Positions 57,378-64,000 of a stretch of 64,000 bases of DNA are shown here, piece by piece (within the stretch, counting starts at the first letter, position 1; each line of letters begins with the position of its first letter). Below the pieces are notes generated by a model. That model had not been told where the DNA came from and ran no database searches. It saw only the letters and a program-made list of their open reading frames with translations. The stretch spans positions 1 through 64,000 of the forward strand of contig NZ_JACVZV010000003.1 of NCBI RefSeq assembly GCF_014654725.1, given 5' to 3'. This DNA is from Vulcanococcus sp. Clear-D1. GTDB lineage: Bacteria; Cyanobacteriota; Cyanobacteriia; PCC-6307; Cyanobiaceae. A program made the position numbers and the translations under genes.

Positions 57378-59423
57378 ATGCCTCAGCAGATCGTCATCGC
57401 CGAGCAGCTGCGCATCGCCGCAGTGCTCACCGATGACCGTGTGGATGAACTGGTGGTGGCCCAGGGCCGCTATCAGATCGGTGATGTGTATCTCGGCACG
57501 GTTGAAAATGTGCTGCCGGGCATTGATGCCGCCTTCGTGAATATCGGCGAAGGAGAGAAGAACGGCTTCATTCACGTCACCGATCTGGGGCCGCTGCGCC
57601 TCAAGAAAGGAACGCTGGGCATCACCGAGTTGCTCGAGCCGCGCCAGAAGGTGCTGGTGCAGGTGATGAAGGAGCCCACCGGAACCAAGGGTCCTCGCCT
57701 CACCGGCAACCTCACCCTGCCCGGTCGCTTTCTGATCCTCCAGCCCCATGGCCAAGGGGTGAACATCTCCCGGCGGATCAACGCGGAAAGTGAGCGCAAC
57801 CGCCTCCGCGCCCTGGGTGTGTTGATTAAGCCCCCCGGCGCGGGCCTGCTGATCCGCACCGAGGCCGAGGGGGTGAGCGAGGAGCTGCTCATCGACGACC
57901 TCGAAGCCCTGCTGCGCCAGTGGGAGGCGATTCAGACTGCCGCCGAGGCGGCTTCACCGCCGGTGCTGCTCAACCGCGACGAAGACTTCATTCATCGCAT
58001 CCTGCGCGATCACTACAGCCCGGATGTGGCGCGGATCGTGCTCGATAGCGCGGATGGCGTGGGCCGGGTGAATGCCTTCCTGGGGGCTGATCAGAGCCAG
58101 GTGCAGGTGGAGCAGCATCTCGACTCAGGCGAGATCCTTGAGGCGTACAAGGTGAACGCCGCTATCCGCGATGCCCTCAAGCCGCGGGTGGACCTGCCCT
58201 CTGGTGGGTACGTGATCATCGAGCCCACCGAGGCGCTCACGGTGATCGATGTCAACTCGGGCTCCTTCACCCGTTCTGCCAATGCGCGTGAAACGGTGCT
58301 GTGGACTAATTACGAGGCCGCCACGGAGATCGCCCGTCAGCTGAAGCTGCGCAACATCGGTGGTGTGGTGATCATCGACTTCATCGATATGGAGTCGCGC
58401 CGCGATCAGCTGCAGCTGCTGGAGCACTTCACGGCCGCGATTCGTCCTGATTCGGCGCGCCCGCAGATCGCCCAGATCAGTGAGCTGGGCCTGGTGGAAC
58501 TCACCCGCAAGCGCCAGGGCCAAAACATCTACGAATTGTTCGGCCGGGCTTGCCCCAGCTGTGGTGGCCTCGGCCATGTGGCCGTGCTGCCCGGCAAGGA
58601 CAGCCTCCAGCCCCTGGCCGCCGCTCCAGGTTTGGTGCGCTCTGCCGCCTCCGCCCGGGCAGAAGTGTTCAGCCCTGCTGGCGCCGAATCCGGTGGTGGC
58701 CGCCGCCGCCGCGGTGGTCGCGCCGGCCGTGGCGGCAGCGAAGCGCCTGAACTCACCAGCTACGACGACACCACCACAACCGCCGGCAGCTCGCATGAGG
58801 CCGCCACGGCAGCGGCGGAACCCGGTTCCCGGCGTCCGGAGCCTGAATTGGTGGCGGTGCCGATGGACTCTGCGCAGGAGCTTGTGTATGGCTGGTTGGG
58901 CCTGAATCCTGCGCTGTTGCTCGATCCGGTCCCCGCTGCCGACAACCTGGTGGTGCGGGTGGTGCGTCCCGGAGAGGATGCCGAAGCAGTGCTTGAGGAA
59001 GCGCGCCAGCAACTGGCCGCCGCAGGCCCCCGTCGCCGCCGCCGCGGTCGTGGTGGGGCCAGCACCAACGGTGCCGGTTCTCCAACGGCTGATGCTCCAG
59101 CCCCCAGCGAGAGCCTGCCCGTCACCGTGGAGATCACGCCGCTCCCGGTGGAAACCTTCCCGGCCTTCCCCACCGTTCCGGTGTTGCCTGATAGCGGTCT
59201 GGAGTTGGTGGCGGCAACGGCGGAGCCCGAGCCGGCCAACGGTCGCCGCGTTCGCAGCCGCCGACGCAGCGACGCTCCAGCCAGTACGCCTGCCACCAGC
59301 ACGGCCGTGGCGGTGTTGCCTGTGGTGGAGCCCGAGCTGGCCGCTGCCGCTGCGCCCGCCGAAGCTGAAGACGATGCCTCGGAACCCCGCCGCCGCCGCC
59401 GCCGCTCGTCGGCAACCGAGTGA
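57378..59423 (+). CDS. rne: ribonuclease E
   Basis: Essential endoribonuclease of 681 aa. The S1 domain lies about 38-120 (GDVYLGTVENVLPGIDAAFV). The catalytic DNase I-like domain has VIDVNSGSFT and VIIDFIDME, holding the metal-binding Asp residues. The zinc link is ACPSCGGLGH (about 393-402). The last 260 residues are low complexity with four arginine patches (GGRRRRGGRAGRGGS, GPRRRRRGRGG, RRVRSRRRS and the C-terminal RRRRRRSS). In other cyanobacteria a terminal poly-Arg motif binds PNPase. rnhB starts right at the stop. Confidence 0.96.
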   Translation: MPQQIVIAEQLRIAAVLTDDRVDELVVAQGRYQIGDVYLGTVENVLPGIDAAFVNIGEGEKNGFIHVTDLGPLRLKKGTLGITELLEPRQKVLVQVMKEPTGTKGPRLTGNLTLPGRFLILQPHGQGVNISRRINAESERNRLRALGVLIKPPGAGLLIRTEAEGVSEELLIDDLEALLRQWEAIQTAAEAASPPVLLNRDEDFIHRILRDHYSPDVARIVLDSADGVGRVNAFLGADQSQVQVEQHLDSGEILEAYKVNAAIRDALKPRVDLPSGGYVIIEPTEALTVIDVNSGSFTRSANARETVLWTNYEAATEIARQLKLRNIGGVVIIDFIDMESRRDQLQLLEHFTAAIRPDSARPQIAQISELGLVELTRKRQGQNIYELFGRACPSCGGLGHVAVLPGKDSLQPLAAAPGLVRSAASARAEVFSPAGAESGGGRRRRGGRAGRGGSEAPELTSYDDTTTTAGSSHEAATAAAEPGSRRPEPELVAVPMDSAQELVYGWLGLNPALLLDPVPAADNLVVRVVRPGEDAEAVLEEARQQLAAAGPRRRRRGRGGASTNGAGSPTADAPAPSESLPVTVEITPLPVETFPAFPTVPVLPDSGLELVAATAEPEPANGRRVRSRRRSDAPASTPATSTAVAVLPVVEPELAAAAAPAEAEDDASEPRRRRRRSSATE

Positions 59424-60014
59424 GTGGCCCCCTTGCCGCAGCGCATCGCCGGCGTTGACGAGGTCGGCCGCGGCTGTTGGTTTGGCCCGGTGTTCGCCGG
59501 GGCGGTGATCCTCCCCGATCAAGCCCGGGCCACCCTGGCCGCCGCCGGACTCACCGACAGCAAGAAGCTCACGGCCCGTCGCCGCGCTCAATTGGTTCCG
59601 CTCATCCAGCAGCAGGCCTGCAGCTGGGCCTTGGGGCAGGCATCAGCACGGGAGATTGATCAGGTGGGAATTCGCGTCGCCACCGAGAGGGCGATGCTGC
59701 GTGCCTTGCAGCGTCTTGCCGGGGCACAGCCTGAGCTGGTGCTTGTGGATGGGGTGTTGCCCCTGAGGCTCTGGCCTGGCCCACAGCAAACCGTCGTGCG
59801 CGGCGACAGCGAGCACCTGGAGATCGCCGCCGCCAGCGTGCTGGCCAAGCAGGCCCGCGATGCCCTGATCACTCGGCTGGCTCAGCGTTATCCCGCCTAT
59901 GGCCTCGAGCGCCATGCCGGCTATGGCACCGCGTTGCATCGTGCAGCCGTTTTGGAGGCAGGCCCCAGCCCCCTGCATCGGCGTTCCTTCCTGGGCAAGG
60001 TGCTCGCGGCTTAA
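59424..60014 (+). CDS. rnhB: ribonuclease HII
   Basis: Removes ribonucleotides from RNA-DNA duplexes. The catalytic acidic motif [19 protein letters not shown] is complete, with LTDSKKL and ELVLVDG following and [16 protein letters not shown] carrying further active-site residues. It has 196 aa with a GTG directly after the rne stop, so it is co-transcribed with rne. It converges with the DUF1997 gene (4-base overlap). Confidence 0.95.
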   Translation: MAPLPQRIAGVDEVGRGCWFGPVFAGAVILPDQARATLAAAGLTDSKKLTARRRAQLVPLIQQQACSWALGQASAREIDQVGIRVATERAMLRALQRLAGAQPELVLVDGVLPLRLWPGPQQTVVRGDSEHLEIAAASVLAKQARDALITRLAQRYPAYGLERHAGYGTALHRAAVLEAGPSPLHRRSFLGKVLAA

Positions 60015-60532
60015 CGGCTGGCGGGTGCCAGGCACCAGGCTTCGAAATCCTGCAGCAGTTGCTGTTGCACCCTGGTTTTGATCCCCAGCAGGATGCCCGC
60101 CAGCAGGGAGCGGCCTGTGGCTTCGAGCATCTTCACCGGAATCAAGCGCAGCAGGCTCGGCTGGCTCACGCTCACCGCCAGACAAGCTTCGCCGTTCAGG
60201 CCCTCGTCGCTCGCCTCAAGCCACGATTCGAGGGTGAGCTGAAAGTCGTCGACGATGCCCAGCCCCTCCAGCTGGCAATCGACTGCTTCGAGATCGATCC
60301 GGTTGGTGCTGCGGCGGGCCACCAGCTCCACCACCGGTTGAATCTGCAGTTGGAACACCTGCAGCCGCGTCACGGTGTAGCGATAGCGGCCGTTGCCGAG
60401 GCTCTCCAGCTGCTGGGGATCGAGCAGGGCGCCAATCACCCGCTCCTCATCGTTGAGGTAGTCGGGCAGGAGATCGGCCTTCTGCGGCACCGACAGCTTC
60501 AGGGCTTGGCTGGCGCTGAAGGCCAGAGTCAT
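60011..60532 (-). CDS. DUF1997 family protein
   Basis: A 173-aa soluble protein with an ATG start. [20 protein letters not shown] at the beginning and [20 protein letters not shown] match the DUF1997 family of cyanobacteria and plastids; the pattern of alternating strands suggests an SRPBCC-like fold. The function is unknown. It is divergent from pheA over about 53 bases. Confidence 0.75.
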   Translation of the reverse strand: MTLAFSASQALKLSVPQKADLLPDYLNDEERVIGALLDPQQLESLGNGRYRYTVTRLQVFQLQIQPVVELVARRSTNRIDLEAVDCQLEGLGIVDDFQLTLESWLEASDEGLNGEACLAVSVSQPSLLRLIPVKMLEATGRSLLAGILLGIKTRVQQQLLQDFEAWCLAPASR

Positions 60533-60585
60533 GGCTCGTTGGCCGGCGCGTCATGATCCTATCCAGCACGGCCCGCAACGCCTGT

Positions 60586-61428
60586 ATGCGCATCGCATTT
60601 CTTGGTCCTGTTGGCACCTATGGGGAGCAGGCGGCGATCCGACTGTGTGCGCTTGAGGGGATTGAGGCGCCGCAGTTCATGCCCCAGGTGGGCATTCGGG
60701 CGGTGGTGAAAGCTGTGGCCGAGGGCCGTTGTGAAGCAGCGGTGGTGCCGGTGGAGAACTCCGTTGAAGGTGGGGTCACCGCCTGCATGGATGCCCTCTG
60801 GGAGCACCCTGAGTTGCGGGTGGCTCGGGCCCTGGTGCTGCCGATCCGCCACGCGCTGCTCGGTTCCGGTCCGCTGGAGGGGGTGAGCGAAGTGCTCTCC
60901 CACCCTCAGGCTCTCGCGCAATGCAGCCAGTGGCTGGGTGAACAGTTGCCCGCGGCTCTGCAACTGCCCACCAGCTCCACTGCCGATGCAGCCCGGATGG
61001 TGGCCGGTAGCCGCTTTCGCGCTGCTATCGCTTCCCTGCAGGCCGCCGAGGAACATGGCCTGGACGTGCTGGCCTACCCGATCAACGATGTAGCTGGCAA
61101 CTGCACCCGCTTTTTGTTGCTGCGCCAGGGGGACCGCACCTTGGCAGGCCCAATGGCCAGCCTGGCCTTCTCGCTGCACGCCAACCGCCCGGGCGCACTG
61201 CTGGAGGCGCTGGCCTGCTTTGCCCACCGCGATCTCAACATGACGCGGATCGAATCACGCCCCTCCAAACGAGAGATGGGCGAATACATCTTTTTTGTGG
61301 ATCTGGAACTTCCCCAAGGCGAGGTGCCCCTGCAGCAGGCGCTGGAGGAGCTGCGGCCGTTGTGTGAGCACCTGGCTGTGTTTGGGGCCTACCCGATCAC
61401 CCAAGTTGAGGCGGCAGAACCGGTTTAA
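60586..61428 (+). CDS. pheA: prephenate dehydratase
   Basis: Converts prephenate to phenylpyruvate for phenylalanine. The catalytic domain (about 1-180) shows FLGPVGTYGEQAA, VVPVENSVEGGVTACMDAL and, before the ACT domain, NDVAGNCTRFLLLR. The C-terminal ACT domain with HANRPGALLEALACFAHRDLNMTRIESRP supplies phenylalanine feedback. It has 280 aa from ATG 60586; an upstream in-frame ATG would add 11 unconserved residues. It converges with the methyltransferase (4-base overlap). Confidence 0.94.
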   Translation: MRIAFLGPVGTYGEQAAIRLCALEGIEAPQFMPQVGIRAVVKAVAEGRCEAAVVPVENSVEGGVTACMDALWEHPELRVARALVLPIRHALLGSGPLEGVSEVLSHPQALAQCSQWLGEQLPAALQLPTSSTADAARMVAGSRFRAAIASLQAAEEHGLDVLAYPINDVAGNCTRFLLLRQGDRTLAGPMASLAFSLHANRPGALLEALACFAHRDLNMTRIESRPSKREMGEYIFFVDLELPQGEVPLQQALEELRPLCEHLAVFGAYPITQVEAAEPV

Positions 61429-62414
61429 GCGGGTTTGCGGGCTCGGAAGACGCCGAACTGCATCATTCCAGTGGCAAATCCCCAGTGCATCAGTAGCAGC
61501 GTGGGGGTTTCGCGCAGACCCATCAACACGGCACGGGGGCCTAACCCCAACACCGCTGCCGGCCGCCGCAGGCCTTCCAGGATCGAATCAATCCAGGAGG
61601 GAAGCGTTTCGCGGCTCCAGTCGCTCGTGTCCACCTCCAGGTGGGTGTGGTTCTGGCCCTTGCCCCAGCGGCTCTGCTCCAGGTTGCGGCGGAAGCCAGG
61701 GATGCTGGCGAATTCAGGGTGAGCCCACTGCACCAGCAGTTGATGCATCACCCAGCGCTCGAGCCGATTGAGCGGCTGGACAGCCGGGTCGCGGCGGTTC
61801 CAATCGGCCACAGCCAATCGCCCCCCGGGCTTGAGGACCCGCAGCAATTCATCGGCATAGCGCTGCTTATCCGGCATGTGGGGGCCCGCCTCCACGCTCC
61901 ATACCGCATCAAAGCTTTGATCGGGTAGATCGAGGGCTAAGGCATCCATGACCGCAAAACGGCAGTTCAGACCTTCGGGGGTGAGGGCTTCGGCCCGCTG
62001 GATCTGTCCAGGGCTGATGCTGATGCCCAACACGTTGAGGCCGTAGTCGCGGGCCAGGATGCGGGCGCTGCCACCGATGCCGCAGCCCACATCGAGCACG
62101 GTGCTGCCGGGGGGGAGCTGATCCAGGCCGCTCCAACGCACCAGCTCATGCACGAAGTCTTCCTTGGCCCGGCGGAAATCACGGCGCCGTGGCGGCTGAC
62201 CGTAATGGCCCAGATGCACATGCTCGCCCCAGAGCCGCTCGAGCAATTGATCGTCGGTCCAGCGGTCGTAGGCGTCAGCCACGCTGGCTGTGCTGGTGAA
62301 AGCGCGATCGCGCCAGCTCCACACCAACAGCCCGAGCAAGAGCAGCGCCGCCAGAACGGCGACCATCAGCATCAGACCCCCCGCCAGGGGGGTGAGCACA
62401 GCAAGGATCGGCAT
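61425..62414 (-). CDS. 2-methyl-6-phytyl-1,4-benzoquinone methyltransferase-like protein
   Basis: A 329-aa SAM methyltransferase with an N-terminal membrane helix (about 12-34). The SAM loop is TVLDVGCGIGGSARILA, followed by SISPGQIQRAEALTP, DQSFDAVWSVEAGPHMPDK and VLKPGGRLAVADWN. The anchor and GEHVHLGHYG are as in cyanobacterial Sll0418-type enzymes of tocopherol and plastoquinone synthesis. It starts 7 bases after the Lon-domain gene on the same strand. Exact quinone specificity is inferred. Confidence 0.8.
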   Translation of the reverse strand: MPILAVLTPLAGGLMLMVAVLAALLLLGLLVWSWRDRAFTSTASVADAYDRWTDDQLLERLWGEHVHLGHYGQPPRRRDFRRAKEDFVHELVRWSGLDQLPPGSTVLDVGCGIGGSARILARDYGLNVLGISISPGQIQRAEALTPEGLNCRFAVMDALALDLPDQSFDAVWSVEAGPHMPDKQRYADELLRVLKPGGRLAVADWNRRDPAVQPLNRLERWVMHQLLVQWAHPEFASIPGFRRNLEQSRWGKGQNHTHLEVDTSDWSRETLPSWIDSILEGLRRPAAVLGLGPRAVLMGLRETPTLLLMHWGFATGMMQFGVFRARKPA

Positions 62415-62421
62415 CAGTGGT

Positions 62422-63096
62422 TCAGCGATCCGTGTCGTCGCCGGGGTCCTTCAGATCCCGGAAGGTGTCTTGCAGCACAGTACGGGCCGCGAGCTGACGG
62501 CGGGTTTCATCCAGCAGCTCGAATTCTTGGCGCAGGCGCTCTTCGGTGTCGGTGATTTCGAGCAGGGTCTGCTGCTGATCGGCCACAGGCCCGCCCAGAT
62601 GGGATCCGATCCAAAAGGAGAGTTCCCGCGGTAGATCCGGCAGATCGGTGGGCAGGCTGGTGGGTTTGCCCATCAGCTTTCCGGTGAGTTCCACCACATC
62701 CTTGAGCGCTTGCTCCACCTCGCTCGAGAGTTCGCTCAAGCGATCGTGGCTCTGGGGGTGCTCGTCTTCAATCCAGCTCACCAGCCCCACCTTGAACGGC
62801 GCCTCGCGCACCACCTCCAGCACGCGGAAGCGCTGTTGACCAAGGGTCACGATGTTGCTGCGCTCATCAGCCTGGGTCTGGCACTGGAGGATCTCGGCGC
62901 AGCAGCCCACGTCGGCCATACGGCCTTCCTGGGGATCCCAGCGCACCACGCCAAAGCGCCGGTCGGTTTCGAGCACCGTGCGCAGCATCATCCGGTAGCG
63001 CGGCTCAAAGATGTGCAGCGGCAGCACTTCCTGAGGGAACAGCACCACGTCGGGCAACGGGAACAGTGGCAGCTCGCGCACGGCCAGTTGCGTCAC
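62422..63096 (-). CDS. Lon N-terminal (LAN) domain protein
   Basis: A 224-aa protein whose N-terminal part is the substrate-binding domain of Lon protease (LPLFPLPDVVLFPQEVLPLH, FEPRYRMMLRTVLETDRRFG, VTLGQQRFRVLEVVREAPF). No ATPase or protease domain follows; the rest is helical (LSSEVEQALKDVVELTG). GTG start at 63096. Such stand-alone proteins are common in cyanobacteria and of unknown role. It is downstream of rpsJ behind a terminator. Confidence 0.85.
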   Translation of the reverse strand: MTQLAVRELPLFPLPDVVLFPQEVLPLHIFEPRYRMMLRTVLETDRRFGVVRWDPQEGRMADVGCCAEILQCQTQADERSNIVTLGQQRFRVLEVVREAPFKVGLVSWIEDEHPQSHDRLSELSSEVEQALKDVVELTGKLMGKPTSLPTDLPDLPRELSFWIGSHLGGPVADQQQTLLEITDTEERLRQEFELLDETRRQLAARTVLQDTFRDLKDPGDDTDR

Positions 63097-63200
63097 GTGG
63101 CAGGGAGTTCAAGGAGGCTCGAATCCTAGAGAGCGTTGCTGAGCGCCGCGCGGGCCTTTGGTGTTCGATACCTCGCTGGTGTGCCGCTGGGGTGGCCAGC

Positions 63201-63224
63201 AAAAAAGCCCGCCTTGCGGCGGGC
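63201..63224 (-). terminator. Rho-independent terminator of rpsJ
   Basis: Read on the minus strand: stem GCCCGCC-GCAA-GGCGGGC (63224-63207) followed by TTTTTT (63206-63201). It lies about 30 bases after the rpsJ stop and closes the tuf-rpsJ end of the str-type operon. Confidence 0.9.
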
Positions 63225-63253
63225 CTGGGTCTGATCCTCTCGGAGTCAGCAGG

Positions 63254-63574
63254 TCAGAGCTTCACCTCGATGTCGACGCCGCTGGGAAGGTCCAGCTTCA
63301 TCAGGGCATCGATGGTTTTGGCCGAGGGGCTGTAGATATCGATGATCCGGCGGTGGGTGCGGGTCTCGAAGTGCTCACGGGAATCCTTATCCACGTGGGG
63401 CGAGCGCAGCACGCAATAGATCTTGCGCTTGGTGGGCAGGGGGATCGGGCCGATCGCGGTTGCAGCGGTGTGATCGGCCGTTTCGATGATTTTTTCGCAG
63501 GAAAGATCCAGCATGCGGCGGTCAAACGCCTTCAGGCGGATGCGGATCTTCTGCTGAGCGATAGCGGTGGACAT
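63254..63574 (-). CDS. rpsJ: 30S ribosomal protein S10
   Basis: Ribosomal protein uS10 (106 aa), also the NusE component of antitermination. Sequence blocks [40 protein letters not shown] and [12 protein letters not shown] match throughout. ATG at 63574. It follows tuf by 160 bases on the same strand, in the usual str-operon order, and ends before a terminator. Confidence 0.97.
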   Translation of the reverse strand: MSTAIAQQKIRIRLKAFDRRMLDLSCEKIIETADHTAATAIGPIPLPTKRKIYCVLRSPHVDKDSREHFETRTHRRIIDIYSPSAKTIDALMKLDLPSGVDIEVKL

Positions 63575-63661
63575 GGATCAGGCGGGAGAGGTCAGCAAGG
63601 ACCAGCGCTCGTCGAAGACGAGAGAGCTGGGAAATGGAAGCTGGATTGTCGAGGTGCGGAA

Positions 63662-63702
63662 TGGGATGGAGAAGCGAGGACGAATCCCCGATCTCCATCC
63701 CA
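63662..63702 (-). repeat. hairpin between tuf and rpsJ
   Basis: Perfect inverted repeat with 11-base arms: TGGGATGGAGA (63662-63672) and TCTCCATCCCA (63692-63702), around a 19-base loop. It has no T-tract on either strand. It starts about 33 bases downstream of the tuf stop, in the 160-base tuf-rpsJ spacer. A processing or stabilising site, or a regulatory hairpin, is more likely than a classic terminator. Confidence 0.75.
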
Positions 63703-63734
63703 GAACCTAGATCACGGCCGAAGCCGGATCAGGA

Positions 63735-64000
63735 TCACTCGATGATCTTGGACACCACGCCGGCACCGATGGTGCGGCCGCCTTCGCGGATAGCGAAGCG
63801 CATGCCCTGCTCGATGGCCACCGGGCAGATCAGCTCGCCGGTCATCTTGATGCGGTCGCCAGGCATCACCATCTCCACGTTGGAGCCGTCGTCGGCGGTG
63901 AAGGCGGTGATCTGACCGGTCACGTCGGTCGTACGGATGTAGAACTGCGGGCGGTAGCCAGCAAAGAAGGGGGTGTGGCGGCCGCCTTCTTCCTTCTTCA
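63735..64000 (-). CDS. tuf: elongation factor Tu, C-terminal part (runs off the window)
   Basis: Only the last 88 codons are inside the window. The sequence [18 protein letters not shown], then RTTDVTGQI and [20 protein letters not shown], then [20 protein letters not shown] is the C-terminal beta-barrel (domain 3) of EF-Tu. The N-terminal GTPase domain lies beyond base 64000. The gene reads toward rpsJ. Confidence 0.97.
   Translation of the reverse strand, partial: KKEEGGRHTPFFAGYRPQFYIRTTDVTGQITAFTADDGSNVEMVMPGDRIKMTGELICPVAIEQGMRFAIREGGRTIGAGVVSKIIE

Noticed and set aside
58125-59591. 488-codon open frame antisense to rne
   Set aside because: Low-complexity reverse of the Arg/Ala-rich RNase E tail; no start signal or domain.

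Overview
The window is a densely packed, GC-rich stretch of chromosome from an oxygenic picocyanobacterium, best matching the Cyanobium / high-GC Synechococcus (alpha-cyanobacteria) group. The evidence is psbI, psbN, psbH, psbO and psbA, a NIL-domain ferredoxin, CrtR, IctB, NtcA, Ycf20 and Ycf66, many short cyanobacteria-specific families (DUF565, DUF1997, DUF2555, DUF3084, DUF3146, DUF3177, DUF3769), repeated HIP1 octamers (GCGATCGC), and frequent GTG/TTG starts. I see no insertion sequence, integrase, CRISPR array or rRNA. Two tRNAs are present (Leu-UAG and Ala-CGC). The only gene-free stretch over 300 bases is the leader of rne (57002-57377).

Layout. 1-6.3 kb: leuC-leuD, a secreted pentapeptide protein, a very large DUF3769/LptD-like outer-membrane protein, and psbI. 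6.3-11 kb: a GH38 mannosidase lying between psbI and psbN, then psbH-tatA-pth-DUF3146. 11-16.3 kb: rph-ntcA-DUF3084-RNase H-fold gene on the minus strand, with an NtcA-type promoter directly in front of ntcA; then a degenerate CobO-like protein, dcd and thyX. 16.3-26.9 kb: TxlA-like thioredoxin, ferredoxin plus membrane partner, lytic transglycosylase, glmM, and an overlapping minus-strand operon FIST-trmB-ictB-BadF-type kinase. 26.9-36.5 kb: cupin, ileS, ycf66, tRNA-Leu, crtR, gatC, creatininase-like, methyladenine glycosylase, pyrB, ycf20, a stand-alone PCP_red protein and tRNA-Ala. 36.6-49.6 kb: DUF2555-coaBC, psbO, ATP sulfurylase, ftsH, a KDPG-aldolase-like protein, an H1-tailed basic protein, aroC, nth, psbA (Glu130 form), cofG and a B12/radical-SAM gene. 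49.6-57 kb: the overlapping series clpS - CPBP protease - response regulator - histidine kinase, downstream of dapL, and a fused radical-SAM/DUF2344 protein. 57-64 kb: rne-rnhB, DUF1997, pheA, an MPBQ-type methyltransferase, a Lon N-terminal-domain protein, rpsJ and the 3' end of tuf.

Most of the window is core metabolism and photosynthesis: D1 and its probable turnover protease FtsH, PsbO, small PSII subunits, carotenoid and tocopherol steps, branched-chain and aromatic amino acid synthesis, pyrimidine and dTTP supply, sulfate activation, and translation. The less ordinary items are: a PagL-like barrel apparently nested in the LptD-like protein; a textbook-spaced NtcA promoter overlapping the rph stop codon; a P-loop-less CobO relative sharing a divergent, palindrome-bearing promoter with rph; an RHH-plus-H1-tail basic protein; the clpS/CPBP/two-component operon; lipobox-bearing PsbO; and a KDPG aldolase homologue lacking a key arginine. 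Functional statements rest on motif recognition by eye; no database search was run.
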